NCBI GenBank assembly: GCA_965371225.1
Contig: CBDUXP010000060.1
Span: forward strand, 1-23,367
Reading direction: 5' to 3'
Source: CBDUXP01 sp965371225 [NCBI: uncultured bacterium]
Lineage (GTDB): Bacteria; Abyssobacteria; SURF-5; CBDUXP01
DNA: 23,367 nucleotides
This document shows positions 4,990 through 13,545 of this stretch, piece by piece (the stretch's first letter is position 1; each line of letters opens with the position of its first letter). The position numbers and the translations under genes are program-made. The notes under the pieces were generated by a model that made no database searches, was not told the origin of the DNA, and saw nothing but the letters and a program-made list of their open reading frames with translations.

Positions 4990-6600
4990 CTACCCCTGCA
5001 CGGTGCTCCACGGCCGGAGCGCGTGCTGGGGCCACCGTGCGGCCAGCAGATCGTCCCAGGGTTGACTCCAGCGTTTCTTCGCCTGGCTCAGCGGCGTGCC
5101 GGCCGCCAGGTCCTCGATCAGGTCCGCGGTACGGCGGTCCCCACGTGCGAAGATGGCTTGCACCTGCGCCCACTTGAGGCTCTCAATACCAATCTTGACG
5201 TTCGGTTCCCGGCGGAGGCGCGTTTTAAGAAACTCGATGCGCCGCCGCAATTCCGGCGTCTCCAGCATGGGCGCATCGCCGAAGGGGGTGCGCGGCTTCG
5301 GCACGAAGGGGTTCGCGCTCACGGCGACTTCGCCCACGCTGCCCCGCGCGCGAGCGTAACGGAGCAACAGGTCCCGGCAGGCCTGCGTCATCTGCACGAT
5401 GGCCTCCACGTCGGCCCAATCCTCCCGCGGGACACCGAGGAGGAAGTAGAGCTTAATATTGCGAAAGCCCTTCTCCAACGCGCGCTCGGCCTTCCGCAAC
5501 ACCTCCCCCTCGGGCATCTCTTTGTGAATCACGCGTTGCAGGCGCAGCGTCGCCACCTCGGGCGCGAGCGTGATGGTCGTCTGGCCACTGTGGCGCAGCC
5601 CGTCGAGCAGGCGATCGCTGACGGTTTCCGCCCGGACGGACGAGACGCTGAAGCGCACCTCGTGCGCCACCAGAAAGTCCACCAGTTCGGACATCTGCGG
5701 ATAGTCGCTCAAGTCCGATGCGACCAGCCCAACCGCATGGCCGGCCGCGTGCGCCTCGAGCACCCACTCTTTCAGGCGCGGCAGGGCGACGTGGCGATTG
5801 CTGTGCGCGAAGCTGGCGAAACAGAAGCGGCACTGCCGGCTGCAACCCCGGGAGATTTCGATCAGTACCTTGTCCGCGAATTCCGTGTGCGGCGAGAGAA
5901 TGCACGAAACCGTCTTGTGCGCGTTCACGTCAGCGACTTCCTGCTTGGCAACGGGCCACGCGCCCTCCCCCACCACCCGCATGTCGGCCAAGAACCCGTC
6001 GTCGCCATACACGGGCTCGACGGCGGCAGGAATGTACATGCCCGGGATGGCCGCCAACGCCTGGAGCCGCTTGTGGCGCGGCATCCCCCACGTCTCCGCG
6101 ATCGTGCGGAACAGCGCCGGTCCATTGTCGCCGACCTCGCCAAGGTAGATGGCATCAGCGAACGGCGCGAGGGGCTCGGGATTCATGAGGAGCGCCATGC
6201 CCCCCAACACCAGCAGCGGATCCCGTGCGCCGCGGTCGCTCGCCCGGGGCGGCACGCCGGCGGCGGTGCACATCCGCACCAGACTGATGTAGTCCATCTC
6301 GAATGCGATGGACACGAGCCAGAGCGGAAACTCGCCGATCGGCGTCGCCGTCTCAAGCGAGCGGCCGCCGAGCGCCCGGTCGACGAACGTGCGCTCACAG
6401 CGCAAGTCATCGCGTTCAGCCACGAGCCGGTACAACGTCTGGAGGCCCAAATTGGACATCCCCACGTGGTAACGGTTGGCAAACAGCAACAGCACCGCGG
6501 GCACATCGCGCGGCTTCTCGACCCGTCCCGTTTCCGCGGCGAGCCAGGCGTCGCGCTGATCCCCAGCGGTCCGGCGTGCGTGCCACGACGCCGCCTGCAT
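4990..6600 (-). CDS. Radical SAM protein with B12-binding-type N-terminal domain
   Basis: A 536-residue protein. Residues about 33-175 look like the cobalamin-binding-type alpha/beta domain found before many radical SAM cores, with NRYHVGMSNLGLQTLY at 42-57 and an LGGMALLMNP-x-PLAPFAD stretch at 132-149. The radical SAM cluster motif C253-x3-C257-x2-C260 sits in EISRGCSRQCRFCFAS and binds the 4Fe-4S cluster and S-adenosylmethionine. No DxHxxG cobalamin motif is visible, so actual B12 binding is doubtful. It resembles the TIGR03960-like B12-binding radical SAM group, whose reaction is not settled. The ATG at 6600 lies 30 bases after ftsZ without a clear ribosome binding site, and a small GC hairpin (6606-6621) fills the gap. 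The partner downstream is the exported two-repeat protein, one base away. Confidence 0.8.
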   Translation of the reverse strand: MQAASWHARRTAGDQRDAWLAAETGRVEKPRDVPAVLLLFANRYHVGMSNLGLQTLYRLVAERDDLRCERTFVDRALGGRSLETATPIGEFPLWLVSIAFEMDYISLVRMCTAAGVPPRASDRGARDPLLVLGGMALLMNPEPLAPFADAIYLGEVGDNGPALFRTIAETWGMPRHKRLQALAAIPGMYIPAAVEPVYGDDGFLADMRVVGEGAWPVAKQEVADVNAHKTVSCILSPHTEFADKVLIEISRGCSRQCRFCFASFAHSNRHVALPRLKEWVLEAHAAGHAVGLVASDLSDYPQMSELVDFLVAHEVRFSVSSVRAETVSDRLLDGLRHSGQTTITLAPEVATLRLQRVIHKEMPEGEVLRKAERALEKGFRNIKLYFLLGVPREDWADVEAIVQMTQACRDLLLRYARARGSVGEVAVSANPFVPKPRTPFGDAPMLETPELRRRIEFLKTRLRREPNVKIGIESLKWAQVQAIFARGDRRTADLIEDLAAGTPLSQAKKRWSQPWDDLLAARWPQHALRPWSTVQG

Positions 6601-6630
6601 TACGGGCCCCCGCGCCGGGGCACGCTGCGG

Positions 6631-7860
6631 CTAGGCTTGCTCCTGCGACTGGCGTCCGCGGCGGCGCAGAAACGTAGGGATCTCCAGATTCCCCTCGCGC
6701 TGCATCCGGCCCGCGGCCCGGCTGGGCAGGGGCGCCTGCGGGGGAGCCGGCTCCGCATTCTGCGGGCTGGGGCGCACTTGGTCGGTATGTCGCAAGTAGG
6801 CCGGTACATCCAAATCCCCAGGGAACAAGTCCAGAGCCGACCCCGGTTCCGCCTCTGCCACGACCTTCTCCGCCGGAGTCCGCGCCGCCTGCATGCCACC
6901 CGATTCAAACCCGGTGGCAATCACCGTGATCGTCACCTGGTCCTGCGGCTCCTGATCGATCACGGCACCGAAGATGATGTTCGCATCATCGTGCGCCGCT
7001 TCCTCGATGATGGTCGTCGCCCGGTTGACTTCAAACAGCGAGAGATCGGCCCCACCCGAGATGTTAATGATAACGCCGCGCGCGCCCAGCATGCTAGTGT
7101 CCTCGAGCAAGGGGCACTGGATCGCCTGCTCCGCGGCCCGCACGGCCCGGTCATCGCCCGTGGACTGGCCCACGCCCATCAGGGCCGCGCCCTGCTCCTG
7201 CATGATCGTGCGCACATCGGCGAAGTCCAGGTTGATCAGCCCGGGCATGGTAATGAGGTCGGAAATGCTCTGCACCCCCTGGCGCAGGATGTCATCGGCG
7301 AGGCGGAACGCATCGAGCATGGACATCCCCTGGTCGGCGATGTCCACCAGCTTCTGGTTCGGGACCGTGATGAGGCTGTCCACCTGCTCGCGCATTTCCT
7401 GGATGCCGGCCATGGCCCGCTCATGCCGCTGCTTGCCCTCGAAGGAGAACGGCCGCGTGACGATGCCGATGGTCAGCGCGCCGAAGTTCTTCGCAATTTC
7501 CGCCACCACGGGCGCGCCGCCGCCGCCGGTGCCGCCGCCCATGCCCGCCGTGACGAACACCATGTCCGCCCCCTCCAAGGCTTCCTCGATCATGCCCCGG
7601 TCCTCGATCGCCGCCTGTTTGCCGATGATGGGATCGGCACCGGCTCCGAGGCCGTGGGTCAGCCGGGACCCCACCTGGATGCGTGTCGCGGCTTGGTTGC
7701 CGCGCAACGCCTGGGCGTCCGTGTTGACCGTGATGAAATCGACGCCGCCGAGTTGCGCGGCGATCATCCGGTTGATGGCATTGCCACCGCCGCCGCCGAC
7801 CCCGACGACCTTGATATTAGCTTGCGTTGCATCATGTTCCTTGACCACTTCGAATTGCAT
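6631..7860 (-). CDS. ftsZ: Cell division protein FtsZ
   Basis: The tubulin-like GTPase that forms the division ring; 409 residues. Visible parts are the GVGGGGGNAINRM loop at 20-32, the tubulin signature at 108-117, and the T7 synergy loop NLDFADVR at 210-217 with both catalytic aspartates (D212, D215). A linker from about 320 leads to the C-terminal peptide LEIPTFLRRRGR at 392-403, which binds FtsA and other partners. Two features are odd. The signature reads GGGTGGGGAP where most FtsZ have GGGTGTGAAP. A second peptide of the same type, LDVPAYLR, occurs at 350-357 inside the linker. The ATG at 7860 has AAAGGAG (7874-7868) seven bases upstream, one of the best ribosome binding sites in the cluster, consistent with high FtsZ demand. 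It is the last division gene of the cluster, 18 bases after ftsA. Confidence 0.98.
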   Translation of the reverse strand: MQFEVVKEHDATQANIKVVGVGGGGGNAINRMIAAQLGGVDFITVNTDAQALRGNQAATRIQVGSRLTHGLGAGADPIIGKQAAIEDRGMIEEALEGADMVFVTAGMGGGTGGGGAPVVAEIAKNFGALTIGIVTRPFSFEGKQRHERAMAGIQEMREQVDSLITVPNQKLVDIADQGMSMLDAFRLADDILRQGVQSISDLITMPGLINLDFADVRTIMQEQGAALMGVGQSTGDDRAVRAAEQAIQCPLLEDTSMLGARGVIINISGGADLSLFEVNRATTIIEEAAHDDANIIFGAVIDQEPQDQVTITVIATGFESGGMQAARTPAEKVVAEAEPGSALDLFPGDLDVPAYLRHTDQVRPSPQNAEPAPPQAPLPSRAAGRMQREGNLEIPTFLRRRGRQSQEQA

Positions 7861-7878
7861 GGTGTCGCTCCTTTAAGA

Positions 7879-9111
7879 CTAAAACAGATCGCCAGCCCAA
7901 TCGCGCATCCGGCTCATCAGGCGCATCGACCATCGGCCGGAATTGCGAAACGCATCGTGTTCGCCGTGCGTGCGGAGCCGCCACTGTGCGAGCCCACACG
8001 CGGTTACGTACCGCGGATGATCCAACGGGGGGTCGTCGCCCACGAGAAAACGCGGACGGCCGACCCGCACCGGACACGAGAAAATGGTTTCCGCCATATC
8101 CATCAGCCCCGGCAACATGGCCCCGCCACCGGTGAAGACGACGCCCCCGGCCAGGAAGTCCTGGTAGCCGCTCTTGTGGATCTCCATGCGCACGAGGTAC
8201 AGCATTTCGTCCATGCGGGGCTCGACGATTTCCACCAACTCCCGCAGGGGAATGTGCCGGTCATCCCGGTCCCCGACGCTCGGGACGGGAATGGTTTCGC
8301 CATTCTCCACGAAGTCGAGCATGGCTACGGCGTGCCGGAGTTTGATCCTTTCCGCATGCGCATGCGGGGTCCGCAGCCCGCACGAGATATCCACGGTGAC
8401 GTGGTCCCCCCCCAGCGGCAGCACCCCCGAGTGCCGTACCGATCCGTCCACATAGATCAGCACGTCCGTCGTGCCCGCGCCGATGTCCACGAGCACGCAC
8501 CCCAGATCCTTCTCATCGGCCGAGAGCACCGCCTCCCCGCCCGCGAGCGGCGCAAGCACGATGGCGTCCACGCGCAGGCCGGCCCGGTTGACGCTCTTCA
8601 TCACGTTCTGCGCCGCGGTCACGCCCCCGGTGACAATGTGCACGTACGCCTCCAGCCGCAGGCCCAACATACCGAGCGGGTCCTTGATCCCGTCCTGGCC
8701 GTCCACCACGAACCCGTACGGCAGGATGTGCAGGACCTCCCGGTCCAGCGGCATGGCCACGGCCTTCGCGACATCCACGGCCTGCGTAATGTCGACGGCC
8801 GAGATTTCCTTGTCCCGGCGCGAGACGCCGGTGACGCCGTGGCTGTTAAACCCGCGCACGTGCCCGCCGGCGATCCCCACCGCCGCGCTTTCAAACTGCA
8901 CGCCCGCGGCGCGCTCCACCTGATCCACCGCCGCGTGGACGGCTTCGATGGTCTTATCGATATTCACCACCACGCCCTTGCGCAGCCCGTGGGACGGCGC
9001 CTCCCCGGTGCCCAGCACGCGCATGTGCCCGTCGGGGCCGTGCGTGGCGGCGACCGCACACACTTTGCTCGTGCCGATGTCCAACCCCAGCAACACAGGT
9101 GGTCGCGGCAT
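7879..9111 (-). CDS. ftsA: Cell division protein FtsA
   Basis: An actin-like ATPase that ties FtsZ filaments to the membrane; 410 residues from the chosen start. It shows the phosphate-1 motif GLDIGTSKVCAV near the N-terminus, the 1C subdomain typical of FtsA (about 80-160), phosphate-2 VLVDIGAGTTDVLIY, and the adenosine motif VVFTGGGAMLPGL. The C-terminus RWSMRLMSRMRDWAGDLF is the amphipathic helix that inserts in the membrane. The ATG at 9111 was preferred because GAGGAG lies four bases before it. A GTG four codons upstream (9123) also has a weak site, AGGAG, so the N-terminus may be four residues longer. It follows ftsQ by 29 bases and precedes ftsZ by 18, the usual ftsQAZ order. Confidence 0.96.
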   Translation of the reverse strand: MPRPPVLLGLDIGTSKVCAVAATHGPDGHMRVLGTGEAPSHGLRKGVVVNIDKTIEAVHAAVDQVERAAGVQFESAAVGIAGGHVRGFNSHGVTGVSRRDKEISAVDITQAVDVAKAVAMPLDREVLHILPYGFVVDGQDGIKDPLGMLGLRLEAYVHIVTGGVTAAQNVMKSVNRAGLRVDAIVLAPLAGGEAVLSADEKDLGCVLVDIGAGTTDVLIYVDGSVRHSGVLPLGGDHVTVDISCGLRTPHAHAERIKLRHAVAMLDFVENGETIPVPSVGDRDDRHIPLRELVEIVEPRMDEMLYLVRMEIHKSGYQDFLAGGVVFTGGGAMLPGLMDMAETIFSCPVRVGRPRFLVGDDPPLDHPRYVTACGLAQWRLRTHGEHDAFRNSGRWSMRLMSRMRDWAGDLF

Positions 9112-9140
9112 ACTGCTCCTCACTCTCTCCTGCTCGCCCG

Positions 9141-10013
9141 TCAGCCGGTCGCAACCGTTCGCAGCCGGACGGGGACGATGTGCGCAAAGCGCAAGTCAAT
9201 GGCAGCGACACGGTCCAAGCCCGTGCCGCGAGCGCGTAAATCGTTTAACACCGCATCGAGCCGCGCCCACTGCAGCGGCTCGATCCCGACCGGGCAGGGC
9301 ACGCGCACTCCCGGATCGAGCCACAGGACCGGCCCGGCGGGGTGGCCGAGGGCAATCTCCGCGATGGAGACCTGGGCGCCGGACTCCGACGCGGCATAAC
9401 TGACCGCCATGGCCAGCGCCTCGCGGATGGCGGGCGCCTCCACCTCGTCCCCAGGCTGCAGGCCGGCGAGGCCATGCCCCGTCAGCACGGGCCCGATGGG
9501 GGATCGGCCGCGCTGGTATGCGCCGAGCACCACACCCGCCGCATCAATCTCCAGCAGCCCATCCGCCAAGACCAGGGCGACCGCCTCGCGCTCTTTCACG
9601 ACCAAGACCAACCGGTCAGGAAAATCGCGATACACACGCACGGACTGAATGCGCGGATGCCGTTCTGCACGCGCGCGGATATCAGCCAGGGGCCACGCCC
9701 ACAAGTCGATGGACGGTGCGAGCCGGGCGGCGAAGATGATCTCGCTGCTCGTCACCCGTGTGTTGCCGCGGACGGTGATGTGTGGCACGCGGAACGTGTC
9801 CGACCGGTGGACAAAGCCTGTGAAATCCAGAGCGAGGTAGCCGACGATGGCCAGCGCGGACCCGATCTGGAAGCCACGCGTCATGACGCGCAGCGCGCGG
9901 ATGGTCACTTGGCGTTTCGAGCGCTGGTGCCAGCGCCGGATGGCTTGCTCGTGCGCCCGTGCCCGCGCCGCGGCCCGCACGTGCGCATTATTGCGTGACA
10001 CGGTCGGCGTCAT
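9141..10013 (-). CDS. ftsQ: Cell division protein FtsQ
   Basis: A bitopic divisome protein of 290 residues that links early and late division proteins with FtsL and FtsB. It has a basic cytoplasmic N-terminus (1-47), one membrane span (about 48-66), and a POTRA domain from about 74 starting FRVPHITVRGNTRVTSSEI. The beta domain follows, with the DFPDRLVLVVKEREAVA stretch that marks the POTRA/beta boundary. The ATG at 10013 overlaps the TGA of murB as ATGA, so the two are coupled. The open frame extends to 10748, but that extension lies opposite in phase to murB coding sequence and has no FtsQ character. Sequence identity between FtsQ proteins is always low; the call rests on topology, POTRA and place between murB and ftsA. 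Confidence 0.92.
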   Translation of the reverse strand: MTPTVSRNNAHVRAAARARAHEQAIRRWHQRSKRQVTIRALRVMTRGFQIGSALAIVGYLALDFTGFVHRSDTFRVPHITVRGNTRVTSSEIIFAARLAPSIDLWAWPLADIRARAERHPRIQSVRVYRDFPDRLVLVVKEREAVALVLADGLLEIDAAGVVLGAYQRGRSPIGPVLTGHGLAGLQPGDEVEAPAIREALAMAVSYAASESGAQVSIAEIALGHPAGPVLWLDPGVRVPCPVGIEPLQWARLDAVLNDLRARGTGLDRVAAIDLRFAHIVPVRLRTVATG

Positions 10014-10942
10014 GACCAATCCCCCACGTACCGCACTTCCTCCACCAACGTGATGCCGTGGGCGCGTTTCACGCGCGCTTTCACGGTGCGGATCAATTCG
10101 CGCACGTCCGCCGCCGTCGCCGACCCGAGATTCACCATGAAGTTCGCGTGCTTCATGGACACCATAGCGCCGCCGACGGTTAGCCCCTTCAGGCCCGCAT
10201 CCTCGATCCACTGGCCGGCGAACCCCGTGTCCGGATTCTGGAAGACGCTGCCCGCGCTGCCGACCTCGACGGGTTGCTTCGCCGTCCGCTCCGAGGTGAG
10301 TTCCCGCAGGCACTTCGTCACCCGCTCGGGCGTGCTCTGCGCGAGCGTGAGGGTGGCGCCGAGGATGACGCCCGTACCCGCGAGGCTGCTGAACCGGTAC
10401 CGGAACTCGATCTCTGCCGCCGGGCACATCACAACCGCCTCGCTGCGAAACTCGTACAGATCGACACACGTGGTGATGTCGCAGATCTCTCCACCGAAGG
10501 CACCGGCGTTGCCGGCGAGCGCGCCGCCGAGCGTGCCGGGCACGCCGATGCAGAATTCCCCACCGCTCAACCCGGCTTTGGCGAACCGCTTGGCGAGCCG
10601 GAACAGCGTGATCCCCGCGCCTGCCTTGGCGCGCGCCTCGGTGATACGCACGTGGCGCAGTCCCGGCGTGAGATTCAGCACCACTCCCCGCACGCCTTTG
10701 TCCGCCACCAAAACGTTCGTGCCACTGCCCAGAACGAACAGCGGCCACCCGCGCTGTCGCACCGTCTCGATCACCGCGATCACTTCACCCCGGTTCGCGG
10801 GTTCGACCCAGACGTCCGCCGGGCCGCCGACGCGCCAGGAGGTGCGGGGCGCCAGCGGCTCGTTCGCCAGCACGGGGCCGGTGCAGACTTCCGCCAGCGC
10901 CCGGGCCATGGTCTGGGGTTTTGCCGTGGTCACTTGGGCCAT
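10010..10942 (-). CDS. murB: UDP-N-acetylenolpyruvoylglucosamine reductase MurB
   Basis: A 310-residue flavoenzyme that reduces UDP-GlcNAc-enolpyruvate with NADPH to UDP-MurNAc. FAD-binding motifs are TSWRVGGPADVWVEP at 34-48 and VLGSGTNVLVAD at 70-81. Further marks are the GVPGTLGGALAGNAGAFGGE segment, the YRFSSL motif, the SAGSVFQNP segment carrying the proton-donor serine, and the catalytic glutamate in LVEEVRYVG near the end. The length and the YRFSSL segment suit the shorter type II enzymes. Most family members have a basic residue where Gln stands in SVFQNP. The ATG at 10942 follows murC by 12 bases with only a weak GGAAACGG upstream. It takes the place between murC and ftsQ that ddl often holds in Gammaproteobacteria. 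Confidence 0.96.
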   Translation of the reverse strand: MAQVTTAKPQTMARALAEVCTGPVLANEPLAPRTSWRVGGPADVWVEPANRGEVIAVIETVRQRGWPLFVLGSGTNVLVADKGVRGVVLNLTPGLRHVRITEARAKAGAGITLFRLAKRFAKAGLSGGEFCIGVPGTLGGALAGNAGAFGGEICDITTCVDLYEFRSEAVVMCPAAEIEFRYRFSSLAGTGVILGATLTLAQSTPERVTKCLRELTSERTAKQPVEVGSAGSVFQNPDTGFAGQWIEDAGLKGLTVGGAMVSMKHANFMVNLGSATAADVRELIRTVKARVKRAHGITLVEEVRYVGDWS

Positions 10943-10954
10943 ACCGTTTCCACG

Positions 10955-12430
10955 CTACGCCAACAGGCGCAGGTGCTCCCCGGACCCGCCCCCGCTCAGC
11001 GGCTGATCCTCCAGGCGCCGCGCCAAGTCCTCGCTCACGGTCCAAATGTCGCCGGCGCCGAGCACCGCGACCAAGTCGCCCGGCCGCAGGCGCGGGTAGA
11101 CATGGTCGAGTACGTCCGCCTTGGCGGCGACGAATTCAGCGTCCGCCAACCCATGCCGCTGGGCCGCCTGCACGATCTGCACGCCAGACACGCCGGGCAT
11201 GGGTGCTTCGCGCGCCGCGTAAATTTCCGTCACGACCACCGCCGTCGCCTCGGCCAGCGCACGCCCGAAATCCTCCATGAAGAACTTGGTGCGGCTGTAC
11301 AGGTGCGGCTGGAAAATCACGATGACGCGCTGCGCTCCATAGTGGGAGAGCGCCTCGAGCGTCGCCCGGATCTCCGTCGGGTGATGCGCGTAGTCTTCCA
11401 CCACGAGCACCCCGCGCGCGTTCGCCTTCACTTCGAGACGGCGGCCGATGCCCCCGTGCCGCGCCAGGCCGGCGACGATCTGCGCGAAGGGGATATCGAG
11501 GCGGAGGCCGACGGCCACGGCCGCCAGGGCGTTCATCACGTTGTGGCGGCCCACCGTCTGGAGTTCCACGGTCCCGAGCGCGCCCTGCTCGCCCAGGTGG
11601 GGGTGCAGGTTCGTGACCTGGAACGTGGTGCGCAGGCGACCGGGCGAGAATCCCGGTTGGACGGGCCCCTCCACCCCCATCCGCACGTCCGAGGCGCGCA
11701 AGTCCGCGGGCGCCTCGAAGCCGTACGTGAAGACCTGCGATTTGATGGTGGGCAGGATGGTCCGCACGTTCGGGTCCGCCGCATTCACCACGCTGAAGCC
11801 GTAGAACGGCACGCGATTGACGAAATCCGTGAACGCGTGCCGAATCGCGTCGAGCGTGCCGTAATACTCCAGGTGCTCGGCGTCGATCGACGTGACGACC
11901 GCGACGGTCGGCGCCAGCTTCAGAAAGCTCCCGTCGTGCTCGTCCGCTTCGGCCACCAGCGTGTCCCCCGTGCCCCACGAAACGTTGCTCCCCGTCCGCT
12001 GCAGGATGCCGCCGACGATCGCGGTGGCGGCCGGGTCTGCCTCCTGCAACACCGCCGCGATGTACGACGTGGTCGTGGTCTTCCCGTGGGTGCCGCCGAC
12101 GGCGATGGCGGTGGGCTTCAGGCGCATGATGTCGGCCAGCATTTCCGCCCGCGAAATGACCGGAATGTGTGCCGCGCGTGCGGCTACGATCTCGGGATTC
12201 GCGTCGTCGATGGCCGCGGAGCGCACGACGATGGCCGCGTCCGCCACGTGGGCGCCGTCATGCCCGTGCAGCACGGTGGCCCCGAGGGACGTCAGCCGCT
12301 GCGTAATCGCGCTCGGGCTCGCGTCGCTGCCGCTGACGGTGTAACCGAGGGTGAGCAGGATCTCCGCGAGACCGCTCATGCCGATGCCGCCGATCCCCAC
12401 GAAGTGGACGCGACCGAGTGCCGGGTTCAT
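10955..12430 (-). CDS. murC: UDP-N-acetylmuramate-L-alanine ligase MurC
   Basis: Adds L-alanine to UDP-MurNAc with ATP, the first step of stem peptide synthesis in the cytoplasm; 491 residues. The N-terminal UDP-binding motif VHFVGIGGIGMSGLAEIL is at 8-25 and the P-loop GTHGKTTT at 113-120. The EADEHDGSFL segment, HLEYYG, RHNVMNALAA and the C-terminal DYAHHPTEI motif are all present. The ATG at 12430 is supported by GGGAGG eight bases upstream and overlaps the murG stop as ATGA. A further ATG 11 codons upstream (12463) lies inside murG and adds residues without family similarity, so it was rejected. Confidence 0.97.
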   Translation of the reverse strand: MNPALGRVHFVGIGGIGMSGLAEILLTLGYTVSGSDASPSAITQRLTSLGATVLHGHDGAHVADAAIVVRSAAIDDANPEIVAARAAHIPVISRAEMLADIMRLKPTAIAVGGTHGKTTTTSYIAAVLQEADPAATAIVGGILQRTGSNVSWGTGDTLVAEADEHDGSFLKLAPTVAVVTSIDAEHLEYYGTLDAIRHAFTDFVNRVPFYGFSVVNAADPNVRTILPTIKSQVFTYGFEAPADLRASDVRMGVEGPVQPGFSPGRLRTTFQVTNLHPHLGEQGALGTVELQTVGRHNVMNALAAVAVGLRLDIPFAQIVAGLARHGGIGRRLEVKANARGVLVVEDYAHHPTEIRATLEALSHYGAQRVIVIFQPHLYSRTKFFMEDFGRALAEATAVVVTEIYAAREAPMPGVSGVQIVQAAQRHGLADAEFVAAKADVLDHVYPRLRPGDLVAVLGAGDIWTVSEDLARRLEDQPLSGGGSGEHLRLLA

Positions 12431-13545
12431 GCGCCGGTCCTCCCGGGAATCGCCACGTCGCACACCAGGTCGGCGAGCGCTTCCGCCGCGCCGGGCATGG
12501 CGGCCTGCCGGCTCGCGGTGGCCATGGCGTGCCGGTGTGCGGGATCGTCGAGCAACGCTTGCACCCGCGTAGCGAAGGTCGCCCCCGTGAGTTCCGCCTG
12601 GGGCATCAAGTCCGCAGCGCCGCTCCGCACCAGTATCTGCGCGTTCTTGTGTTGGTGGTTATCCATCGCGTAGGGGTAGGGCACCAGGATCGCCGGAAGA
12701 CCCGCGCCGGTCACTTCGGCGAGGGTGGATGCACCCGCGCGGCACACCACGATGTCGGCTGCCACGTAGGCGGCCGCCATGTCCTCGATAAACGCGCGGA
12801 CCTCGCAGTGAACCGCCGCACCTGCGGCCCGCTGCCGCGCGGCGTCCGCGTCCGCGGCGCCCGTCATCAGCAGCACCTGCACCCCGTCCGCCGGCAACTG
12901 GGCCAGCGCATCCAGCGTCGCATCCGTCAGCGCCCGCGCCCCTTGACTGCCGCCCACCACGAGCACGGTCAGCCGGTCGGGGTGGAGATCGAACGTTTGC
13001 CGCGCCTCCGCGGTGTCCCGGGCCGCGAGCGCGTCCGCGCGCAGTTCGGCGCGAACGGGATTGCCGACGACCCGCACCTCCTTGGCCGCGAATGCGGGGA
13101 CGGAATCGACGAACGTGGCGGCGACCGCGGATGCCCACCGGGAAAGGAGCCGGTTGGCACGCCCGGGCACGCTGTTCTGTTCGTGAATCACTGTCGGTAC
13201 GCGCAGTAAGGACGCCATCGCGACGGGAGGCACGCTCACGTACCCGCCGGTGCCGATGACCACCTGCGGCCGAAAGCGCAGCAGGAGCAGCGCGGACTGG
13301 CAGAGGCCCACCGCCAGTTGCACGAGCGACCAGAGATTGCGCAAGCCTCCCCGGCGGGCGAGCGGGCCGACGGCGATGGCCCGGAAGGGAATGCCCCGCT
13401 GGGCCGCCATGCGCTCTTCGATATTGCCGCGCTTCCCCACGTACCACAGCTCCAGTTGCGGGTCGCGGCGGCGCAACTCGTCGATGATCGCCAGGGCGGG
13501 AAATGCGTGCCCGCCGGTGCCGCCGCCGGTCACGATCACGCGCAT
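12427..13545 (-). CDS. murG: Lipid II-forming GlcNAc transferase MurG
   Basis: A GT28 glycosyltransferase on the inner membrane face that transfers GlcNAc from UDP-GlcNAc to lipid I, giving lipid II; 372 residues. It shows the glycine loop TGGGTGGHAFPALAI at 6-20, VIGTGGYVSVP near 95-105, HEQNSVPGRANRLL, the third loop VVGGSQGARAL near 197, CRAGASTLAEV, and the UDP-GlcNAc-binding P-x-PYAMDNHQHKNA segment. The ATG at 13545 lies within the end of ftsW (10-base overlap) with a poor ribosome binding site, so translation is probably coupled to ftsW. The 3' end overlaps murC as ATGA. Confidence 0.97.
   Translation of the reverse strand: MRVIVTGGGTGGHAFPALAIIDELRRRDPQLELWYVGKRGNIEERMAAQRGIPFRAIAVGPLARRGGLRNLWSLVQLAVGLCQSALLLLRFRPQVVIGTGGYVSVPPVAMASLLRVPTVIHEQNSVPGRANRLLSRWASAVAATFVDSVPAFAAKEVRVVGNPVRAELRADALAARDTAEARQTFDLHPDRLTVLVVGGSQGARALTDATLDALAQLPADGVQVLLMTGAADADAARQRAAGAAVHCEVRAFIEDMAAAYVAADIVVCRAGASTLAEVTGAGLPAILVPYPYAMDNHQHKNAQILVRSGAADLMPQAELTGATFATRVQALLDDPAHRHAMATASRQAAMPGAAEALADLVCDVAIPGRTGA

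Noticed and set aside
6606-6621. Terminator between ftsZ and the radical SAM gene
   Set aside because: The GC hairpin is only 5 bp and has no U-run, and the genes are 30 bases apart on the same strand. It may just hide the ribosome binding site.
4840-9399. Plus-strand open frame of 1519 codons opposite the radical SAM, ftsZ and ftsA genes
   Set aside because: It lies antisense to three unmistakable genes and its product is a low-complexity mix of R, H, A and D without a recognisable domain. Long antisense frames are expected where GC-rich third positions remove stop codons on the other strand.
10014-10748. Extended ftsQ frame inside murB
   Set aside because: The extra 245 residues lie in another phase of murB and are Arg/Gly-rich filler. 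FtsQ character begins at the ATG at 10013.
10274-12673. Plus-strand open frame of 799 codons opposite murB and murC
   Set aside because: Same cause as the frame above: it shadows murB, murC and the end of murG and has no family character.
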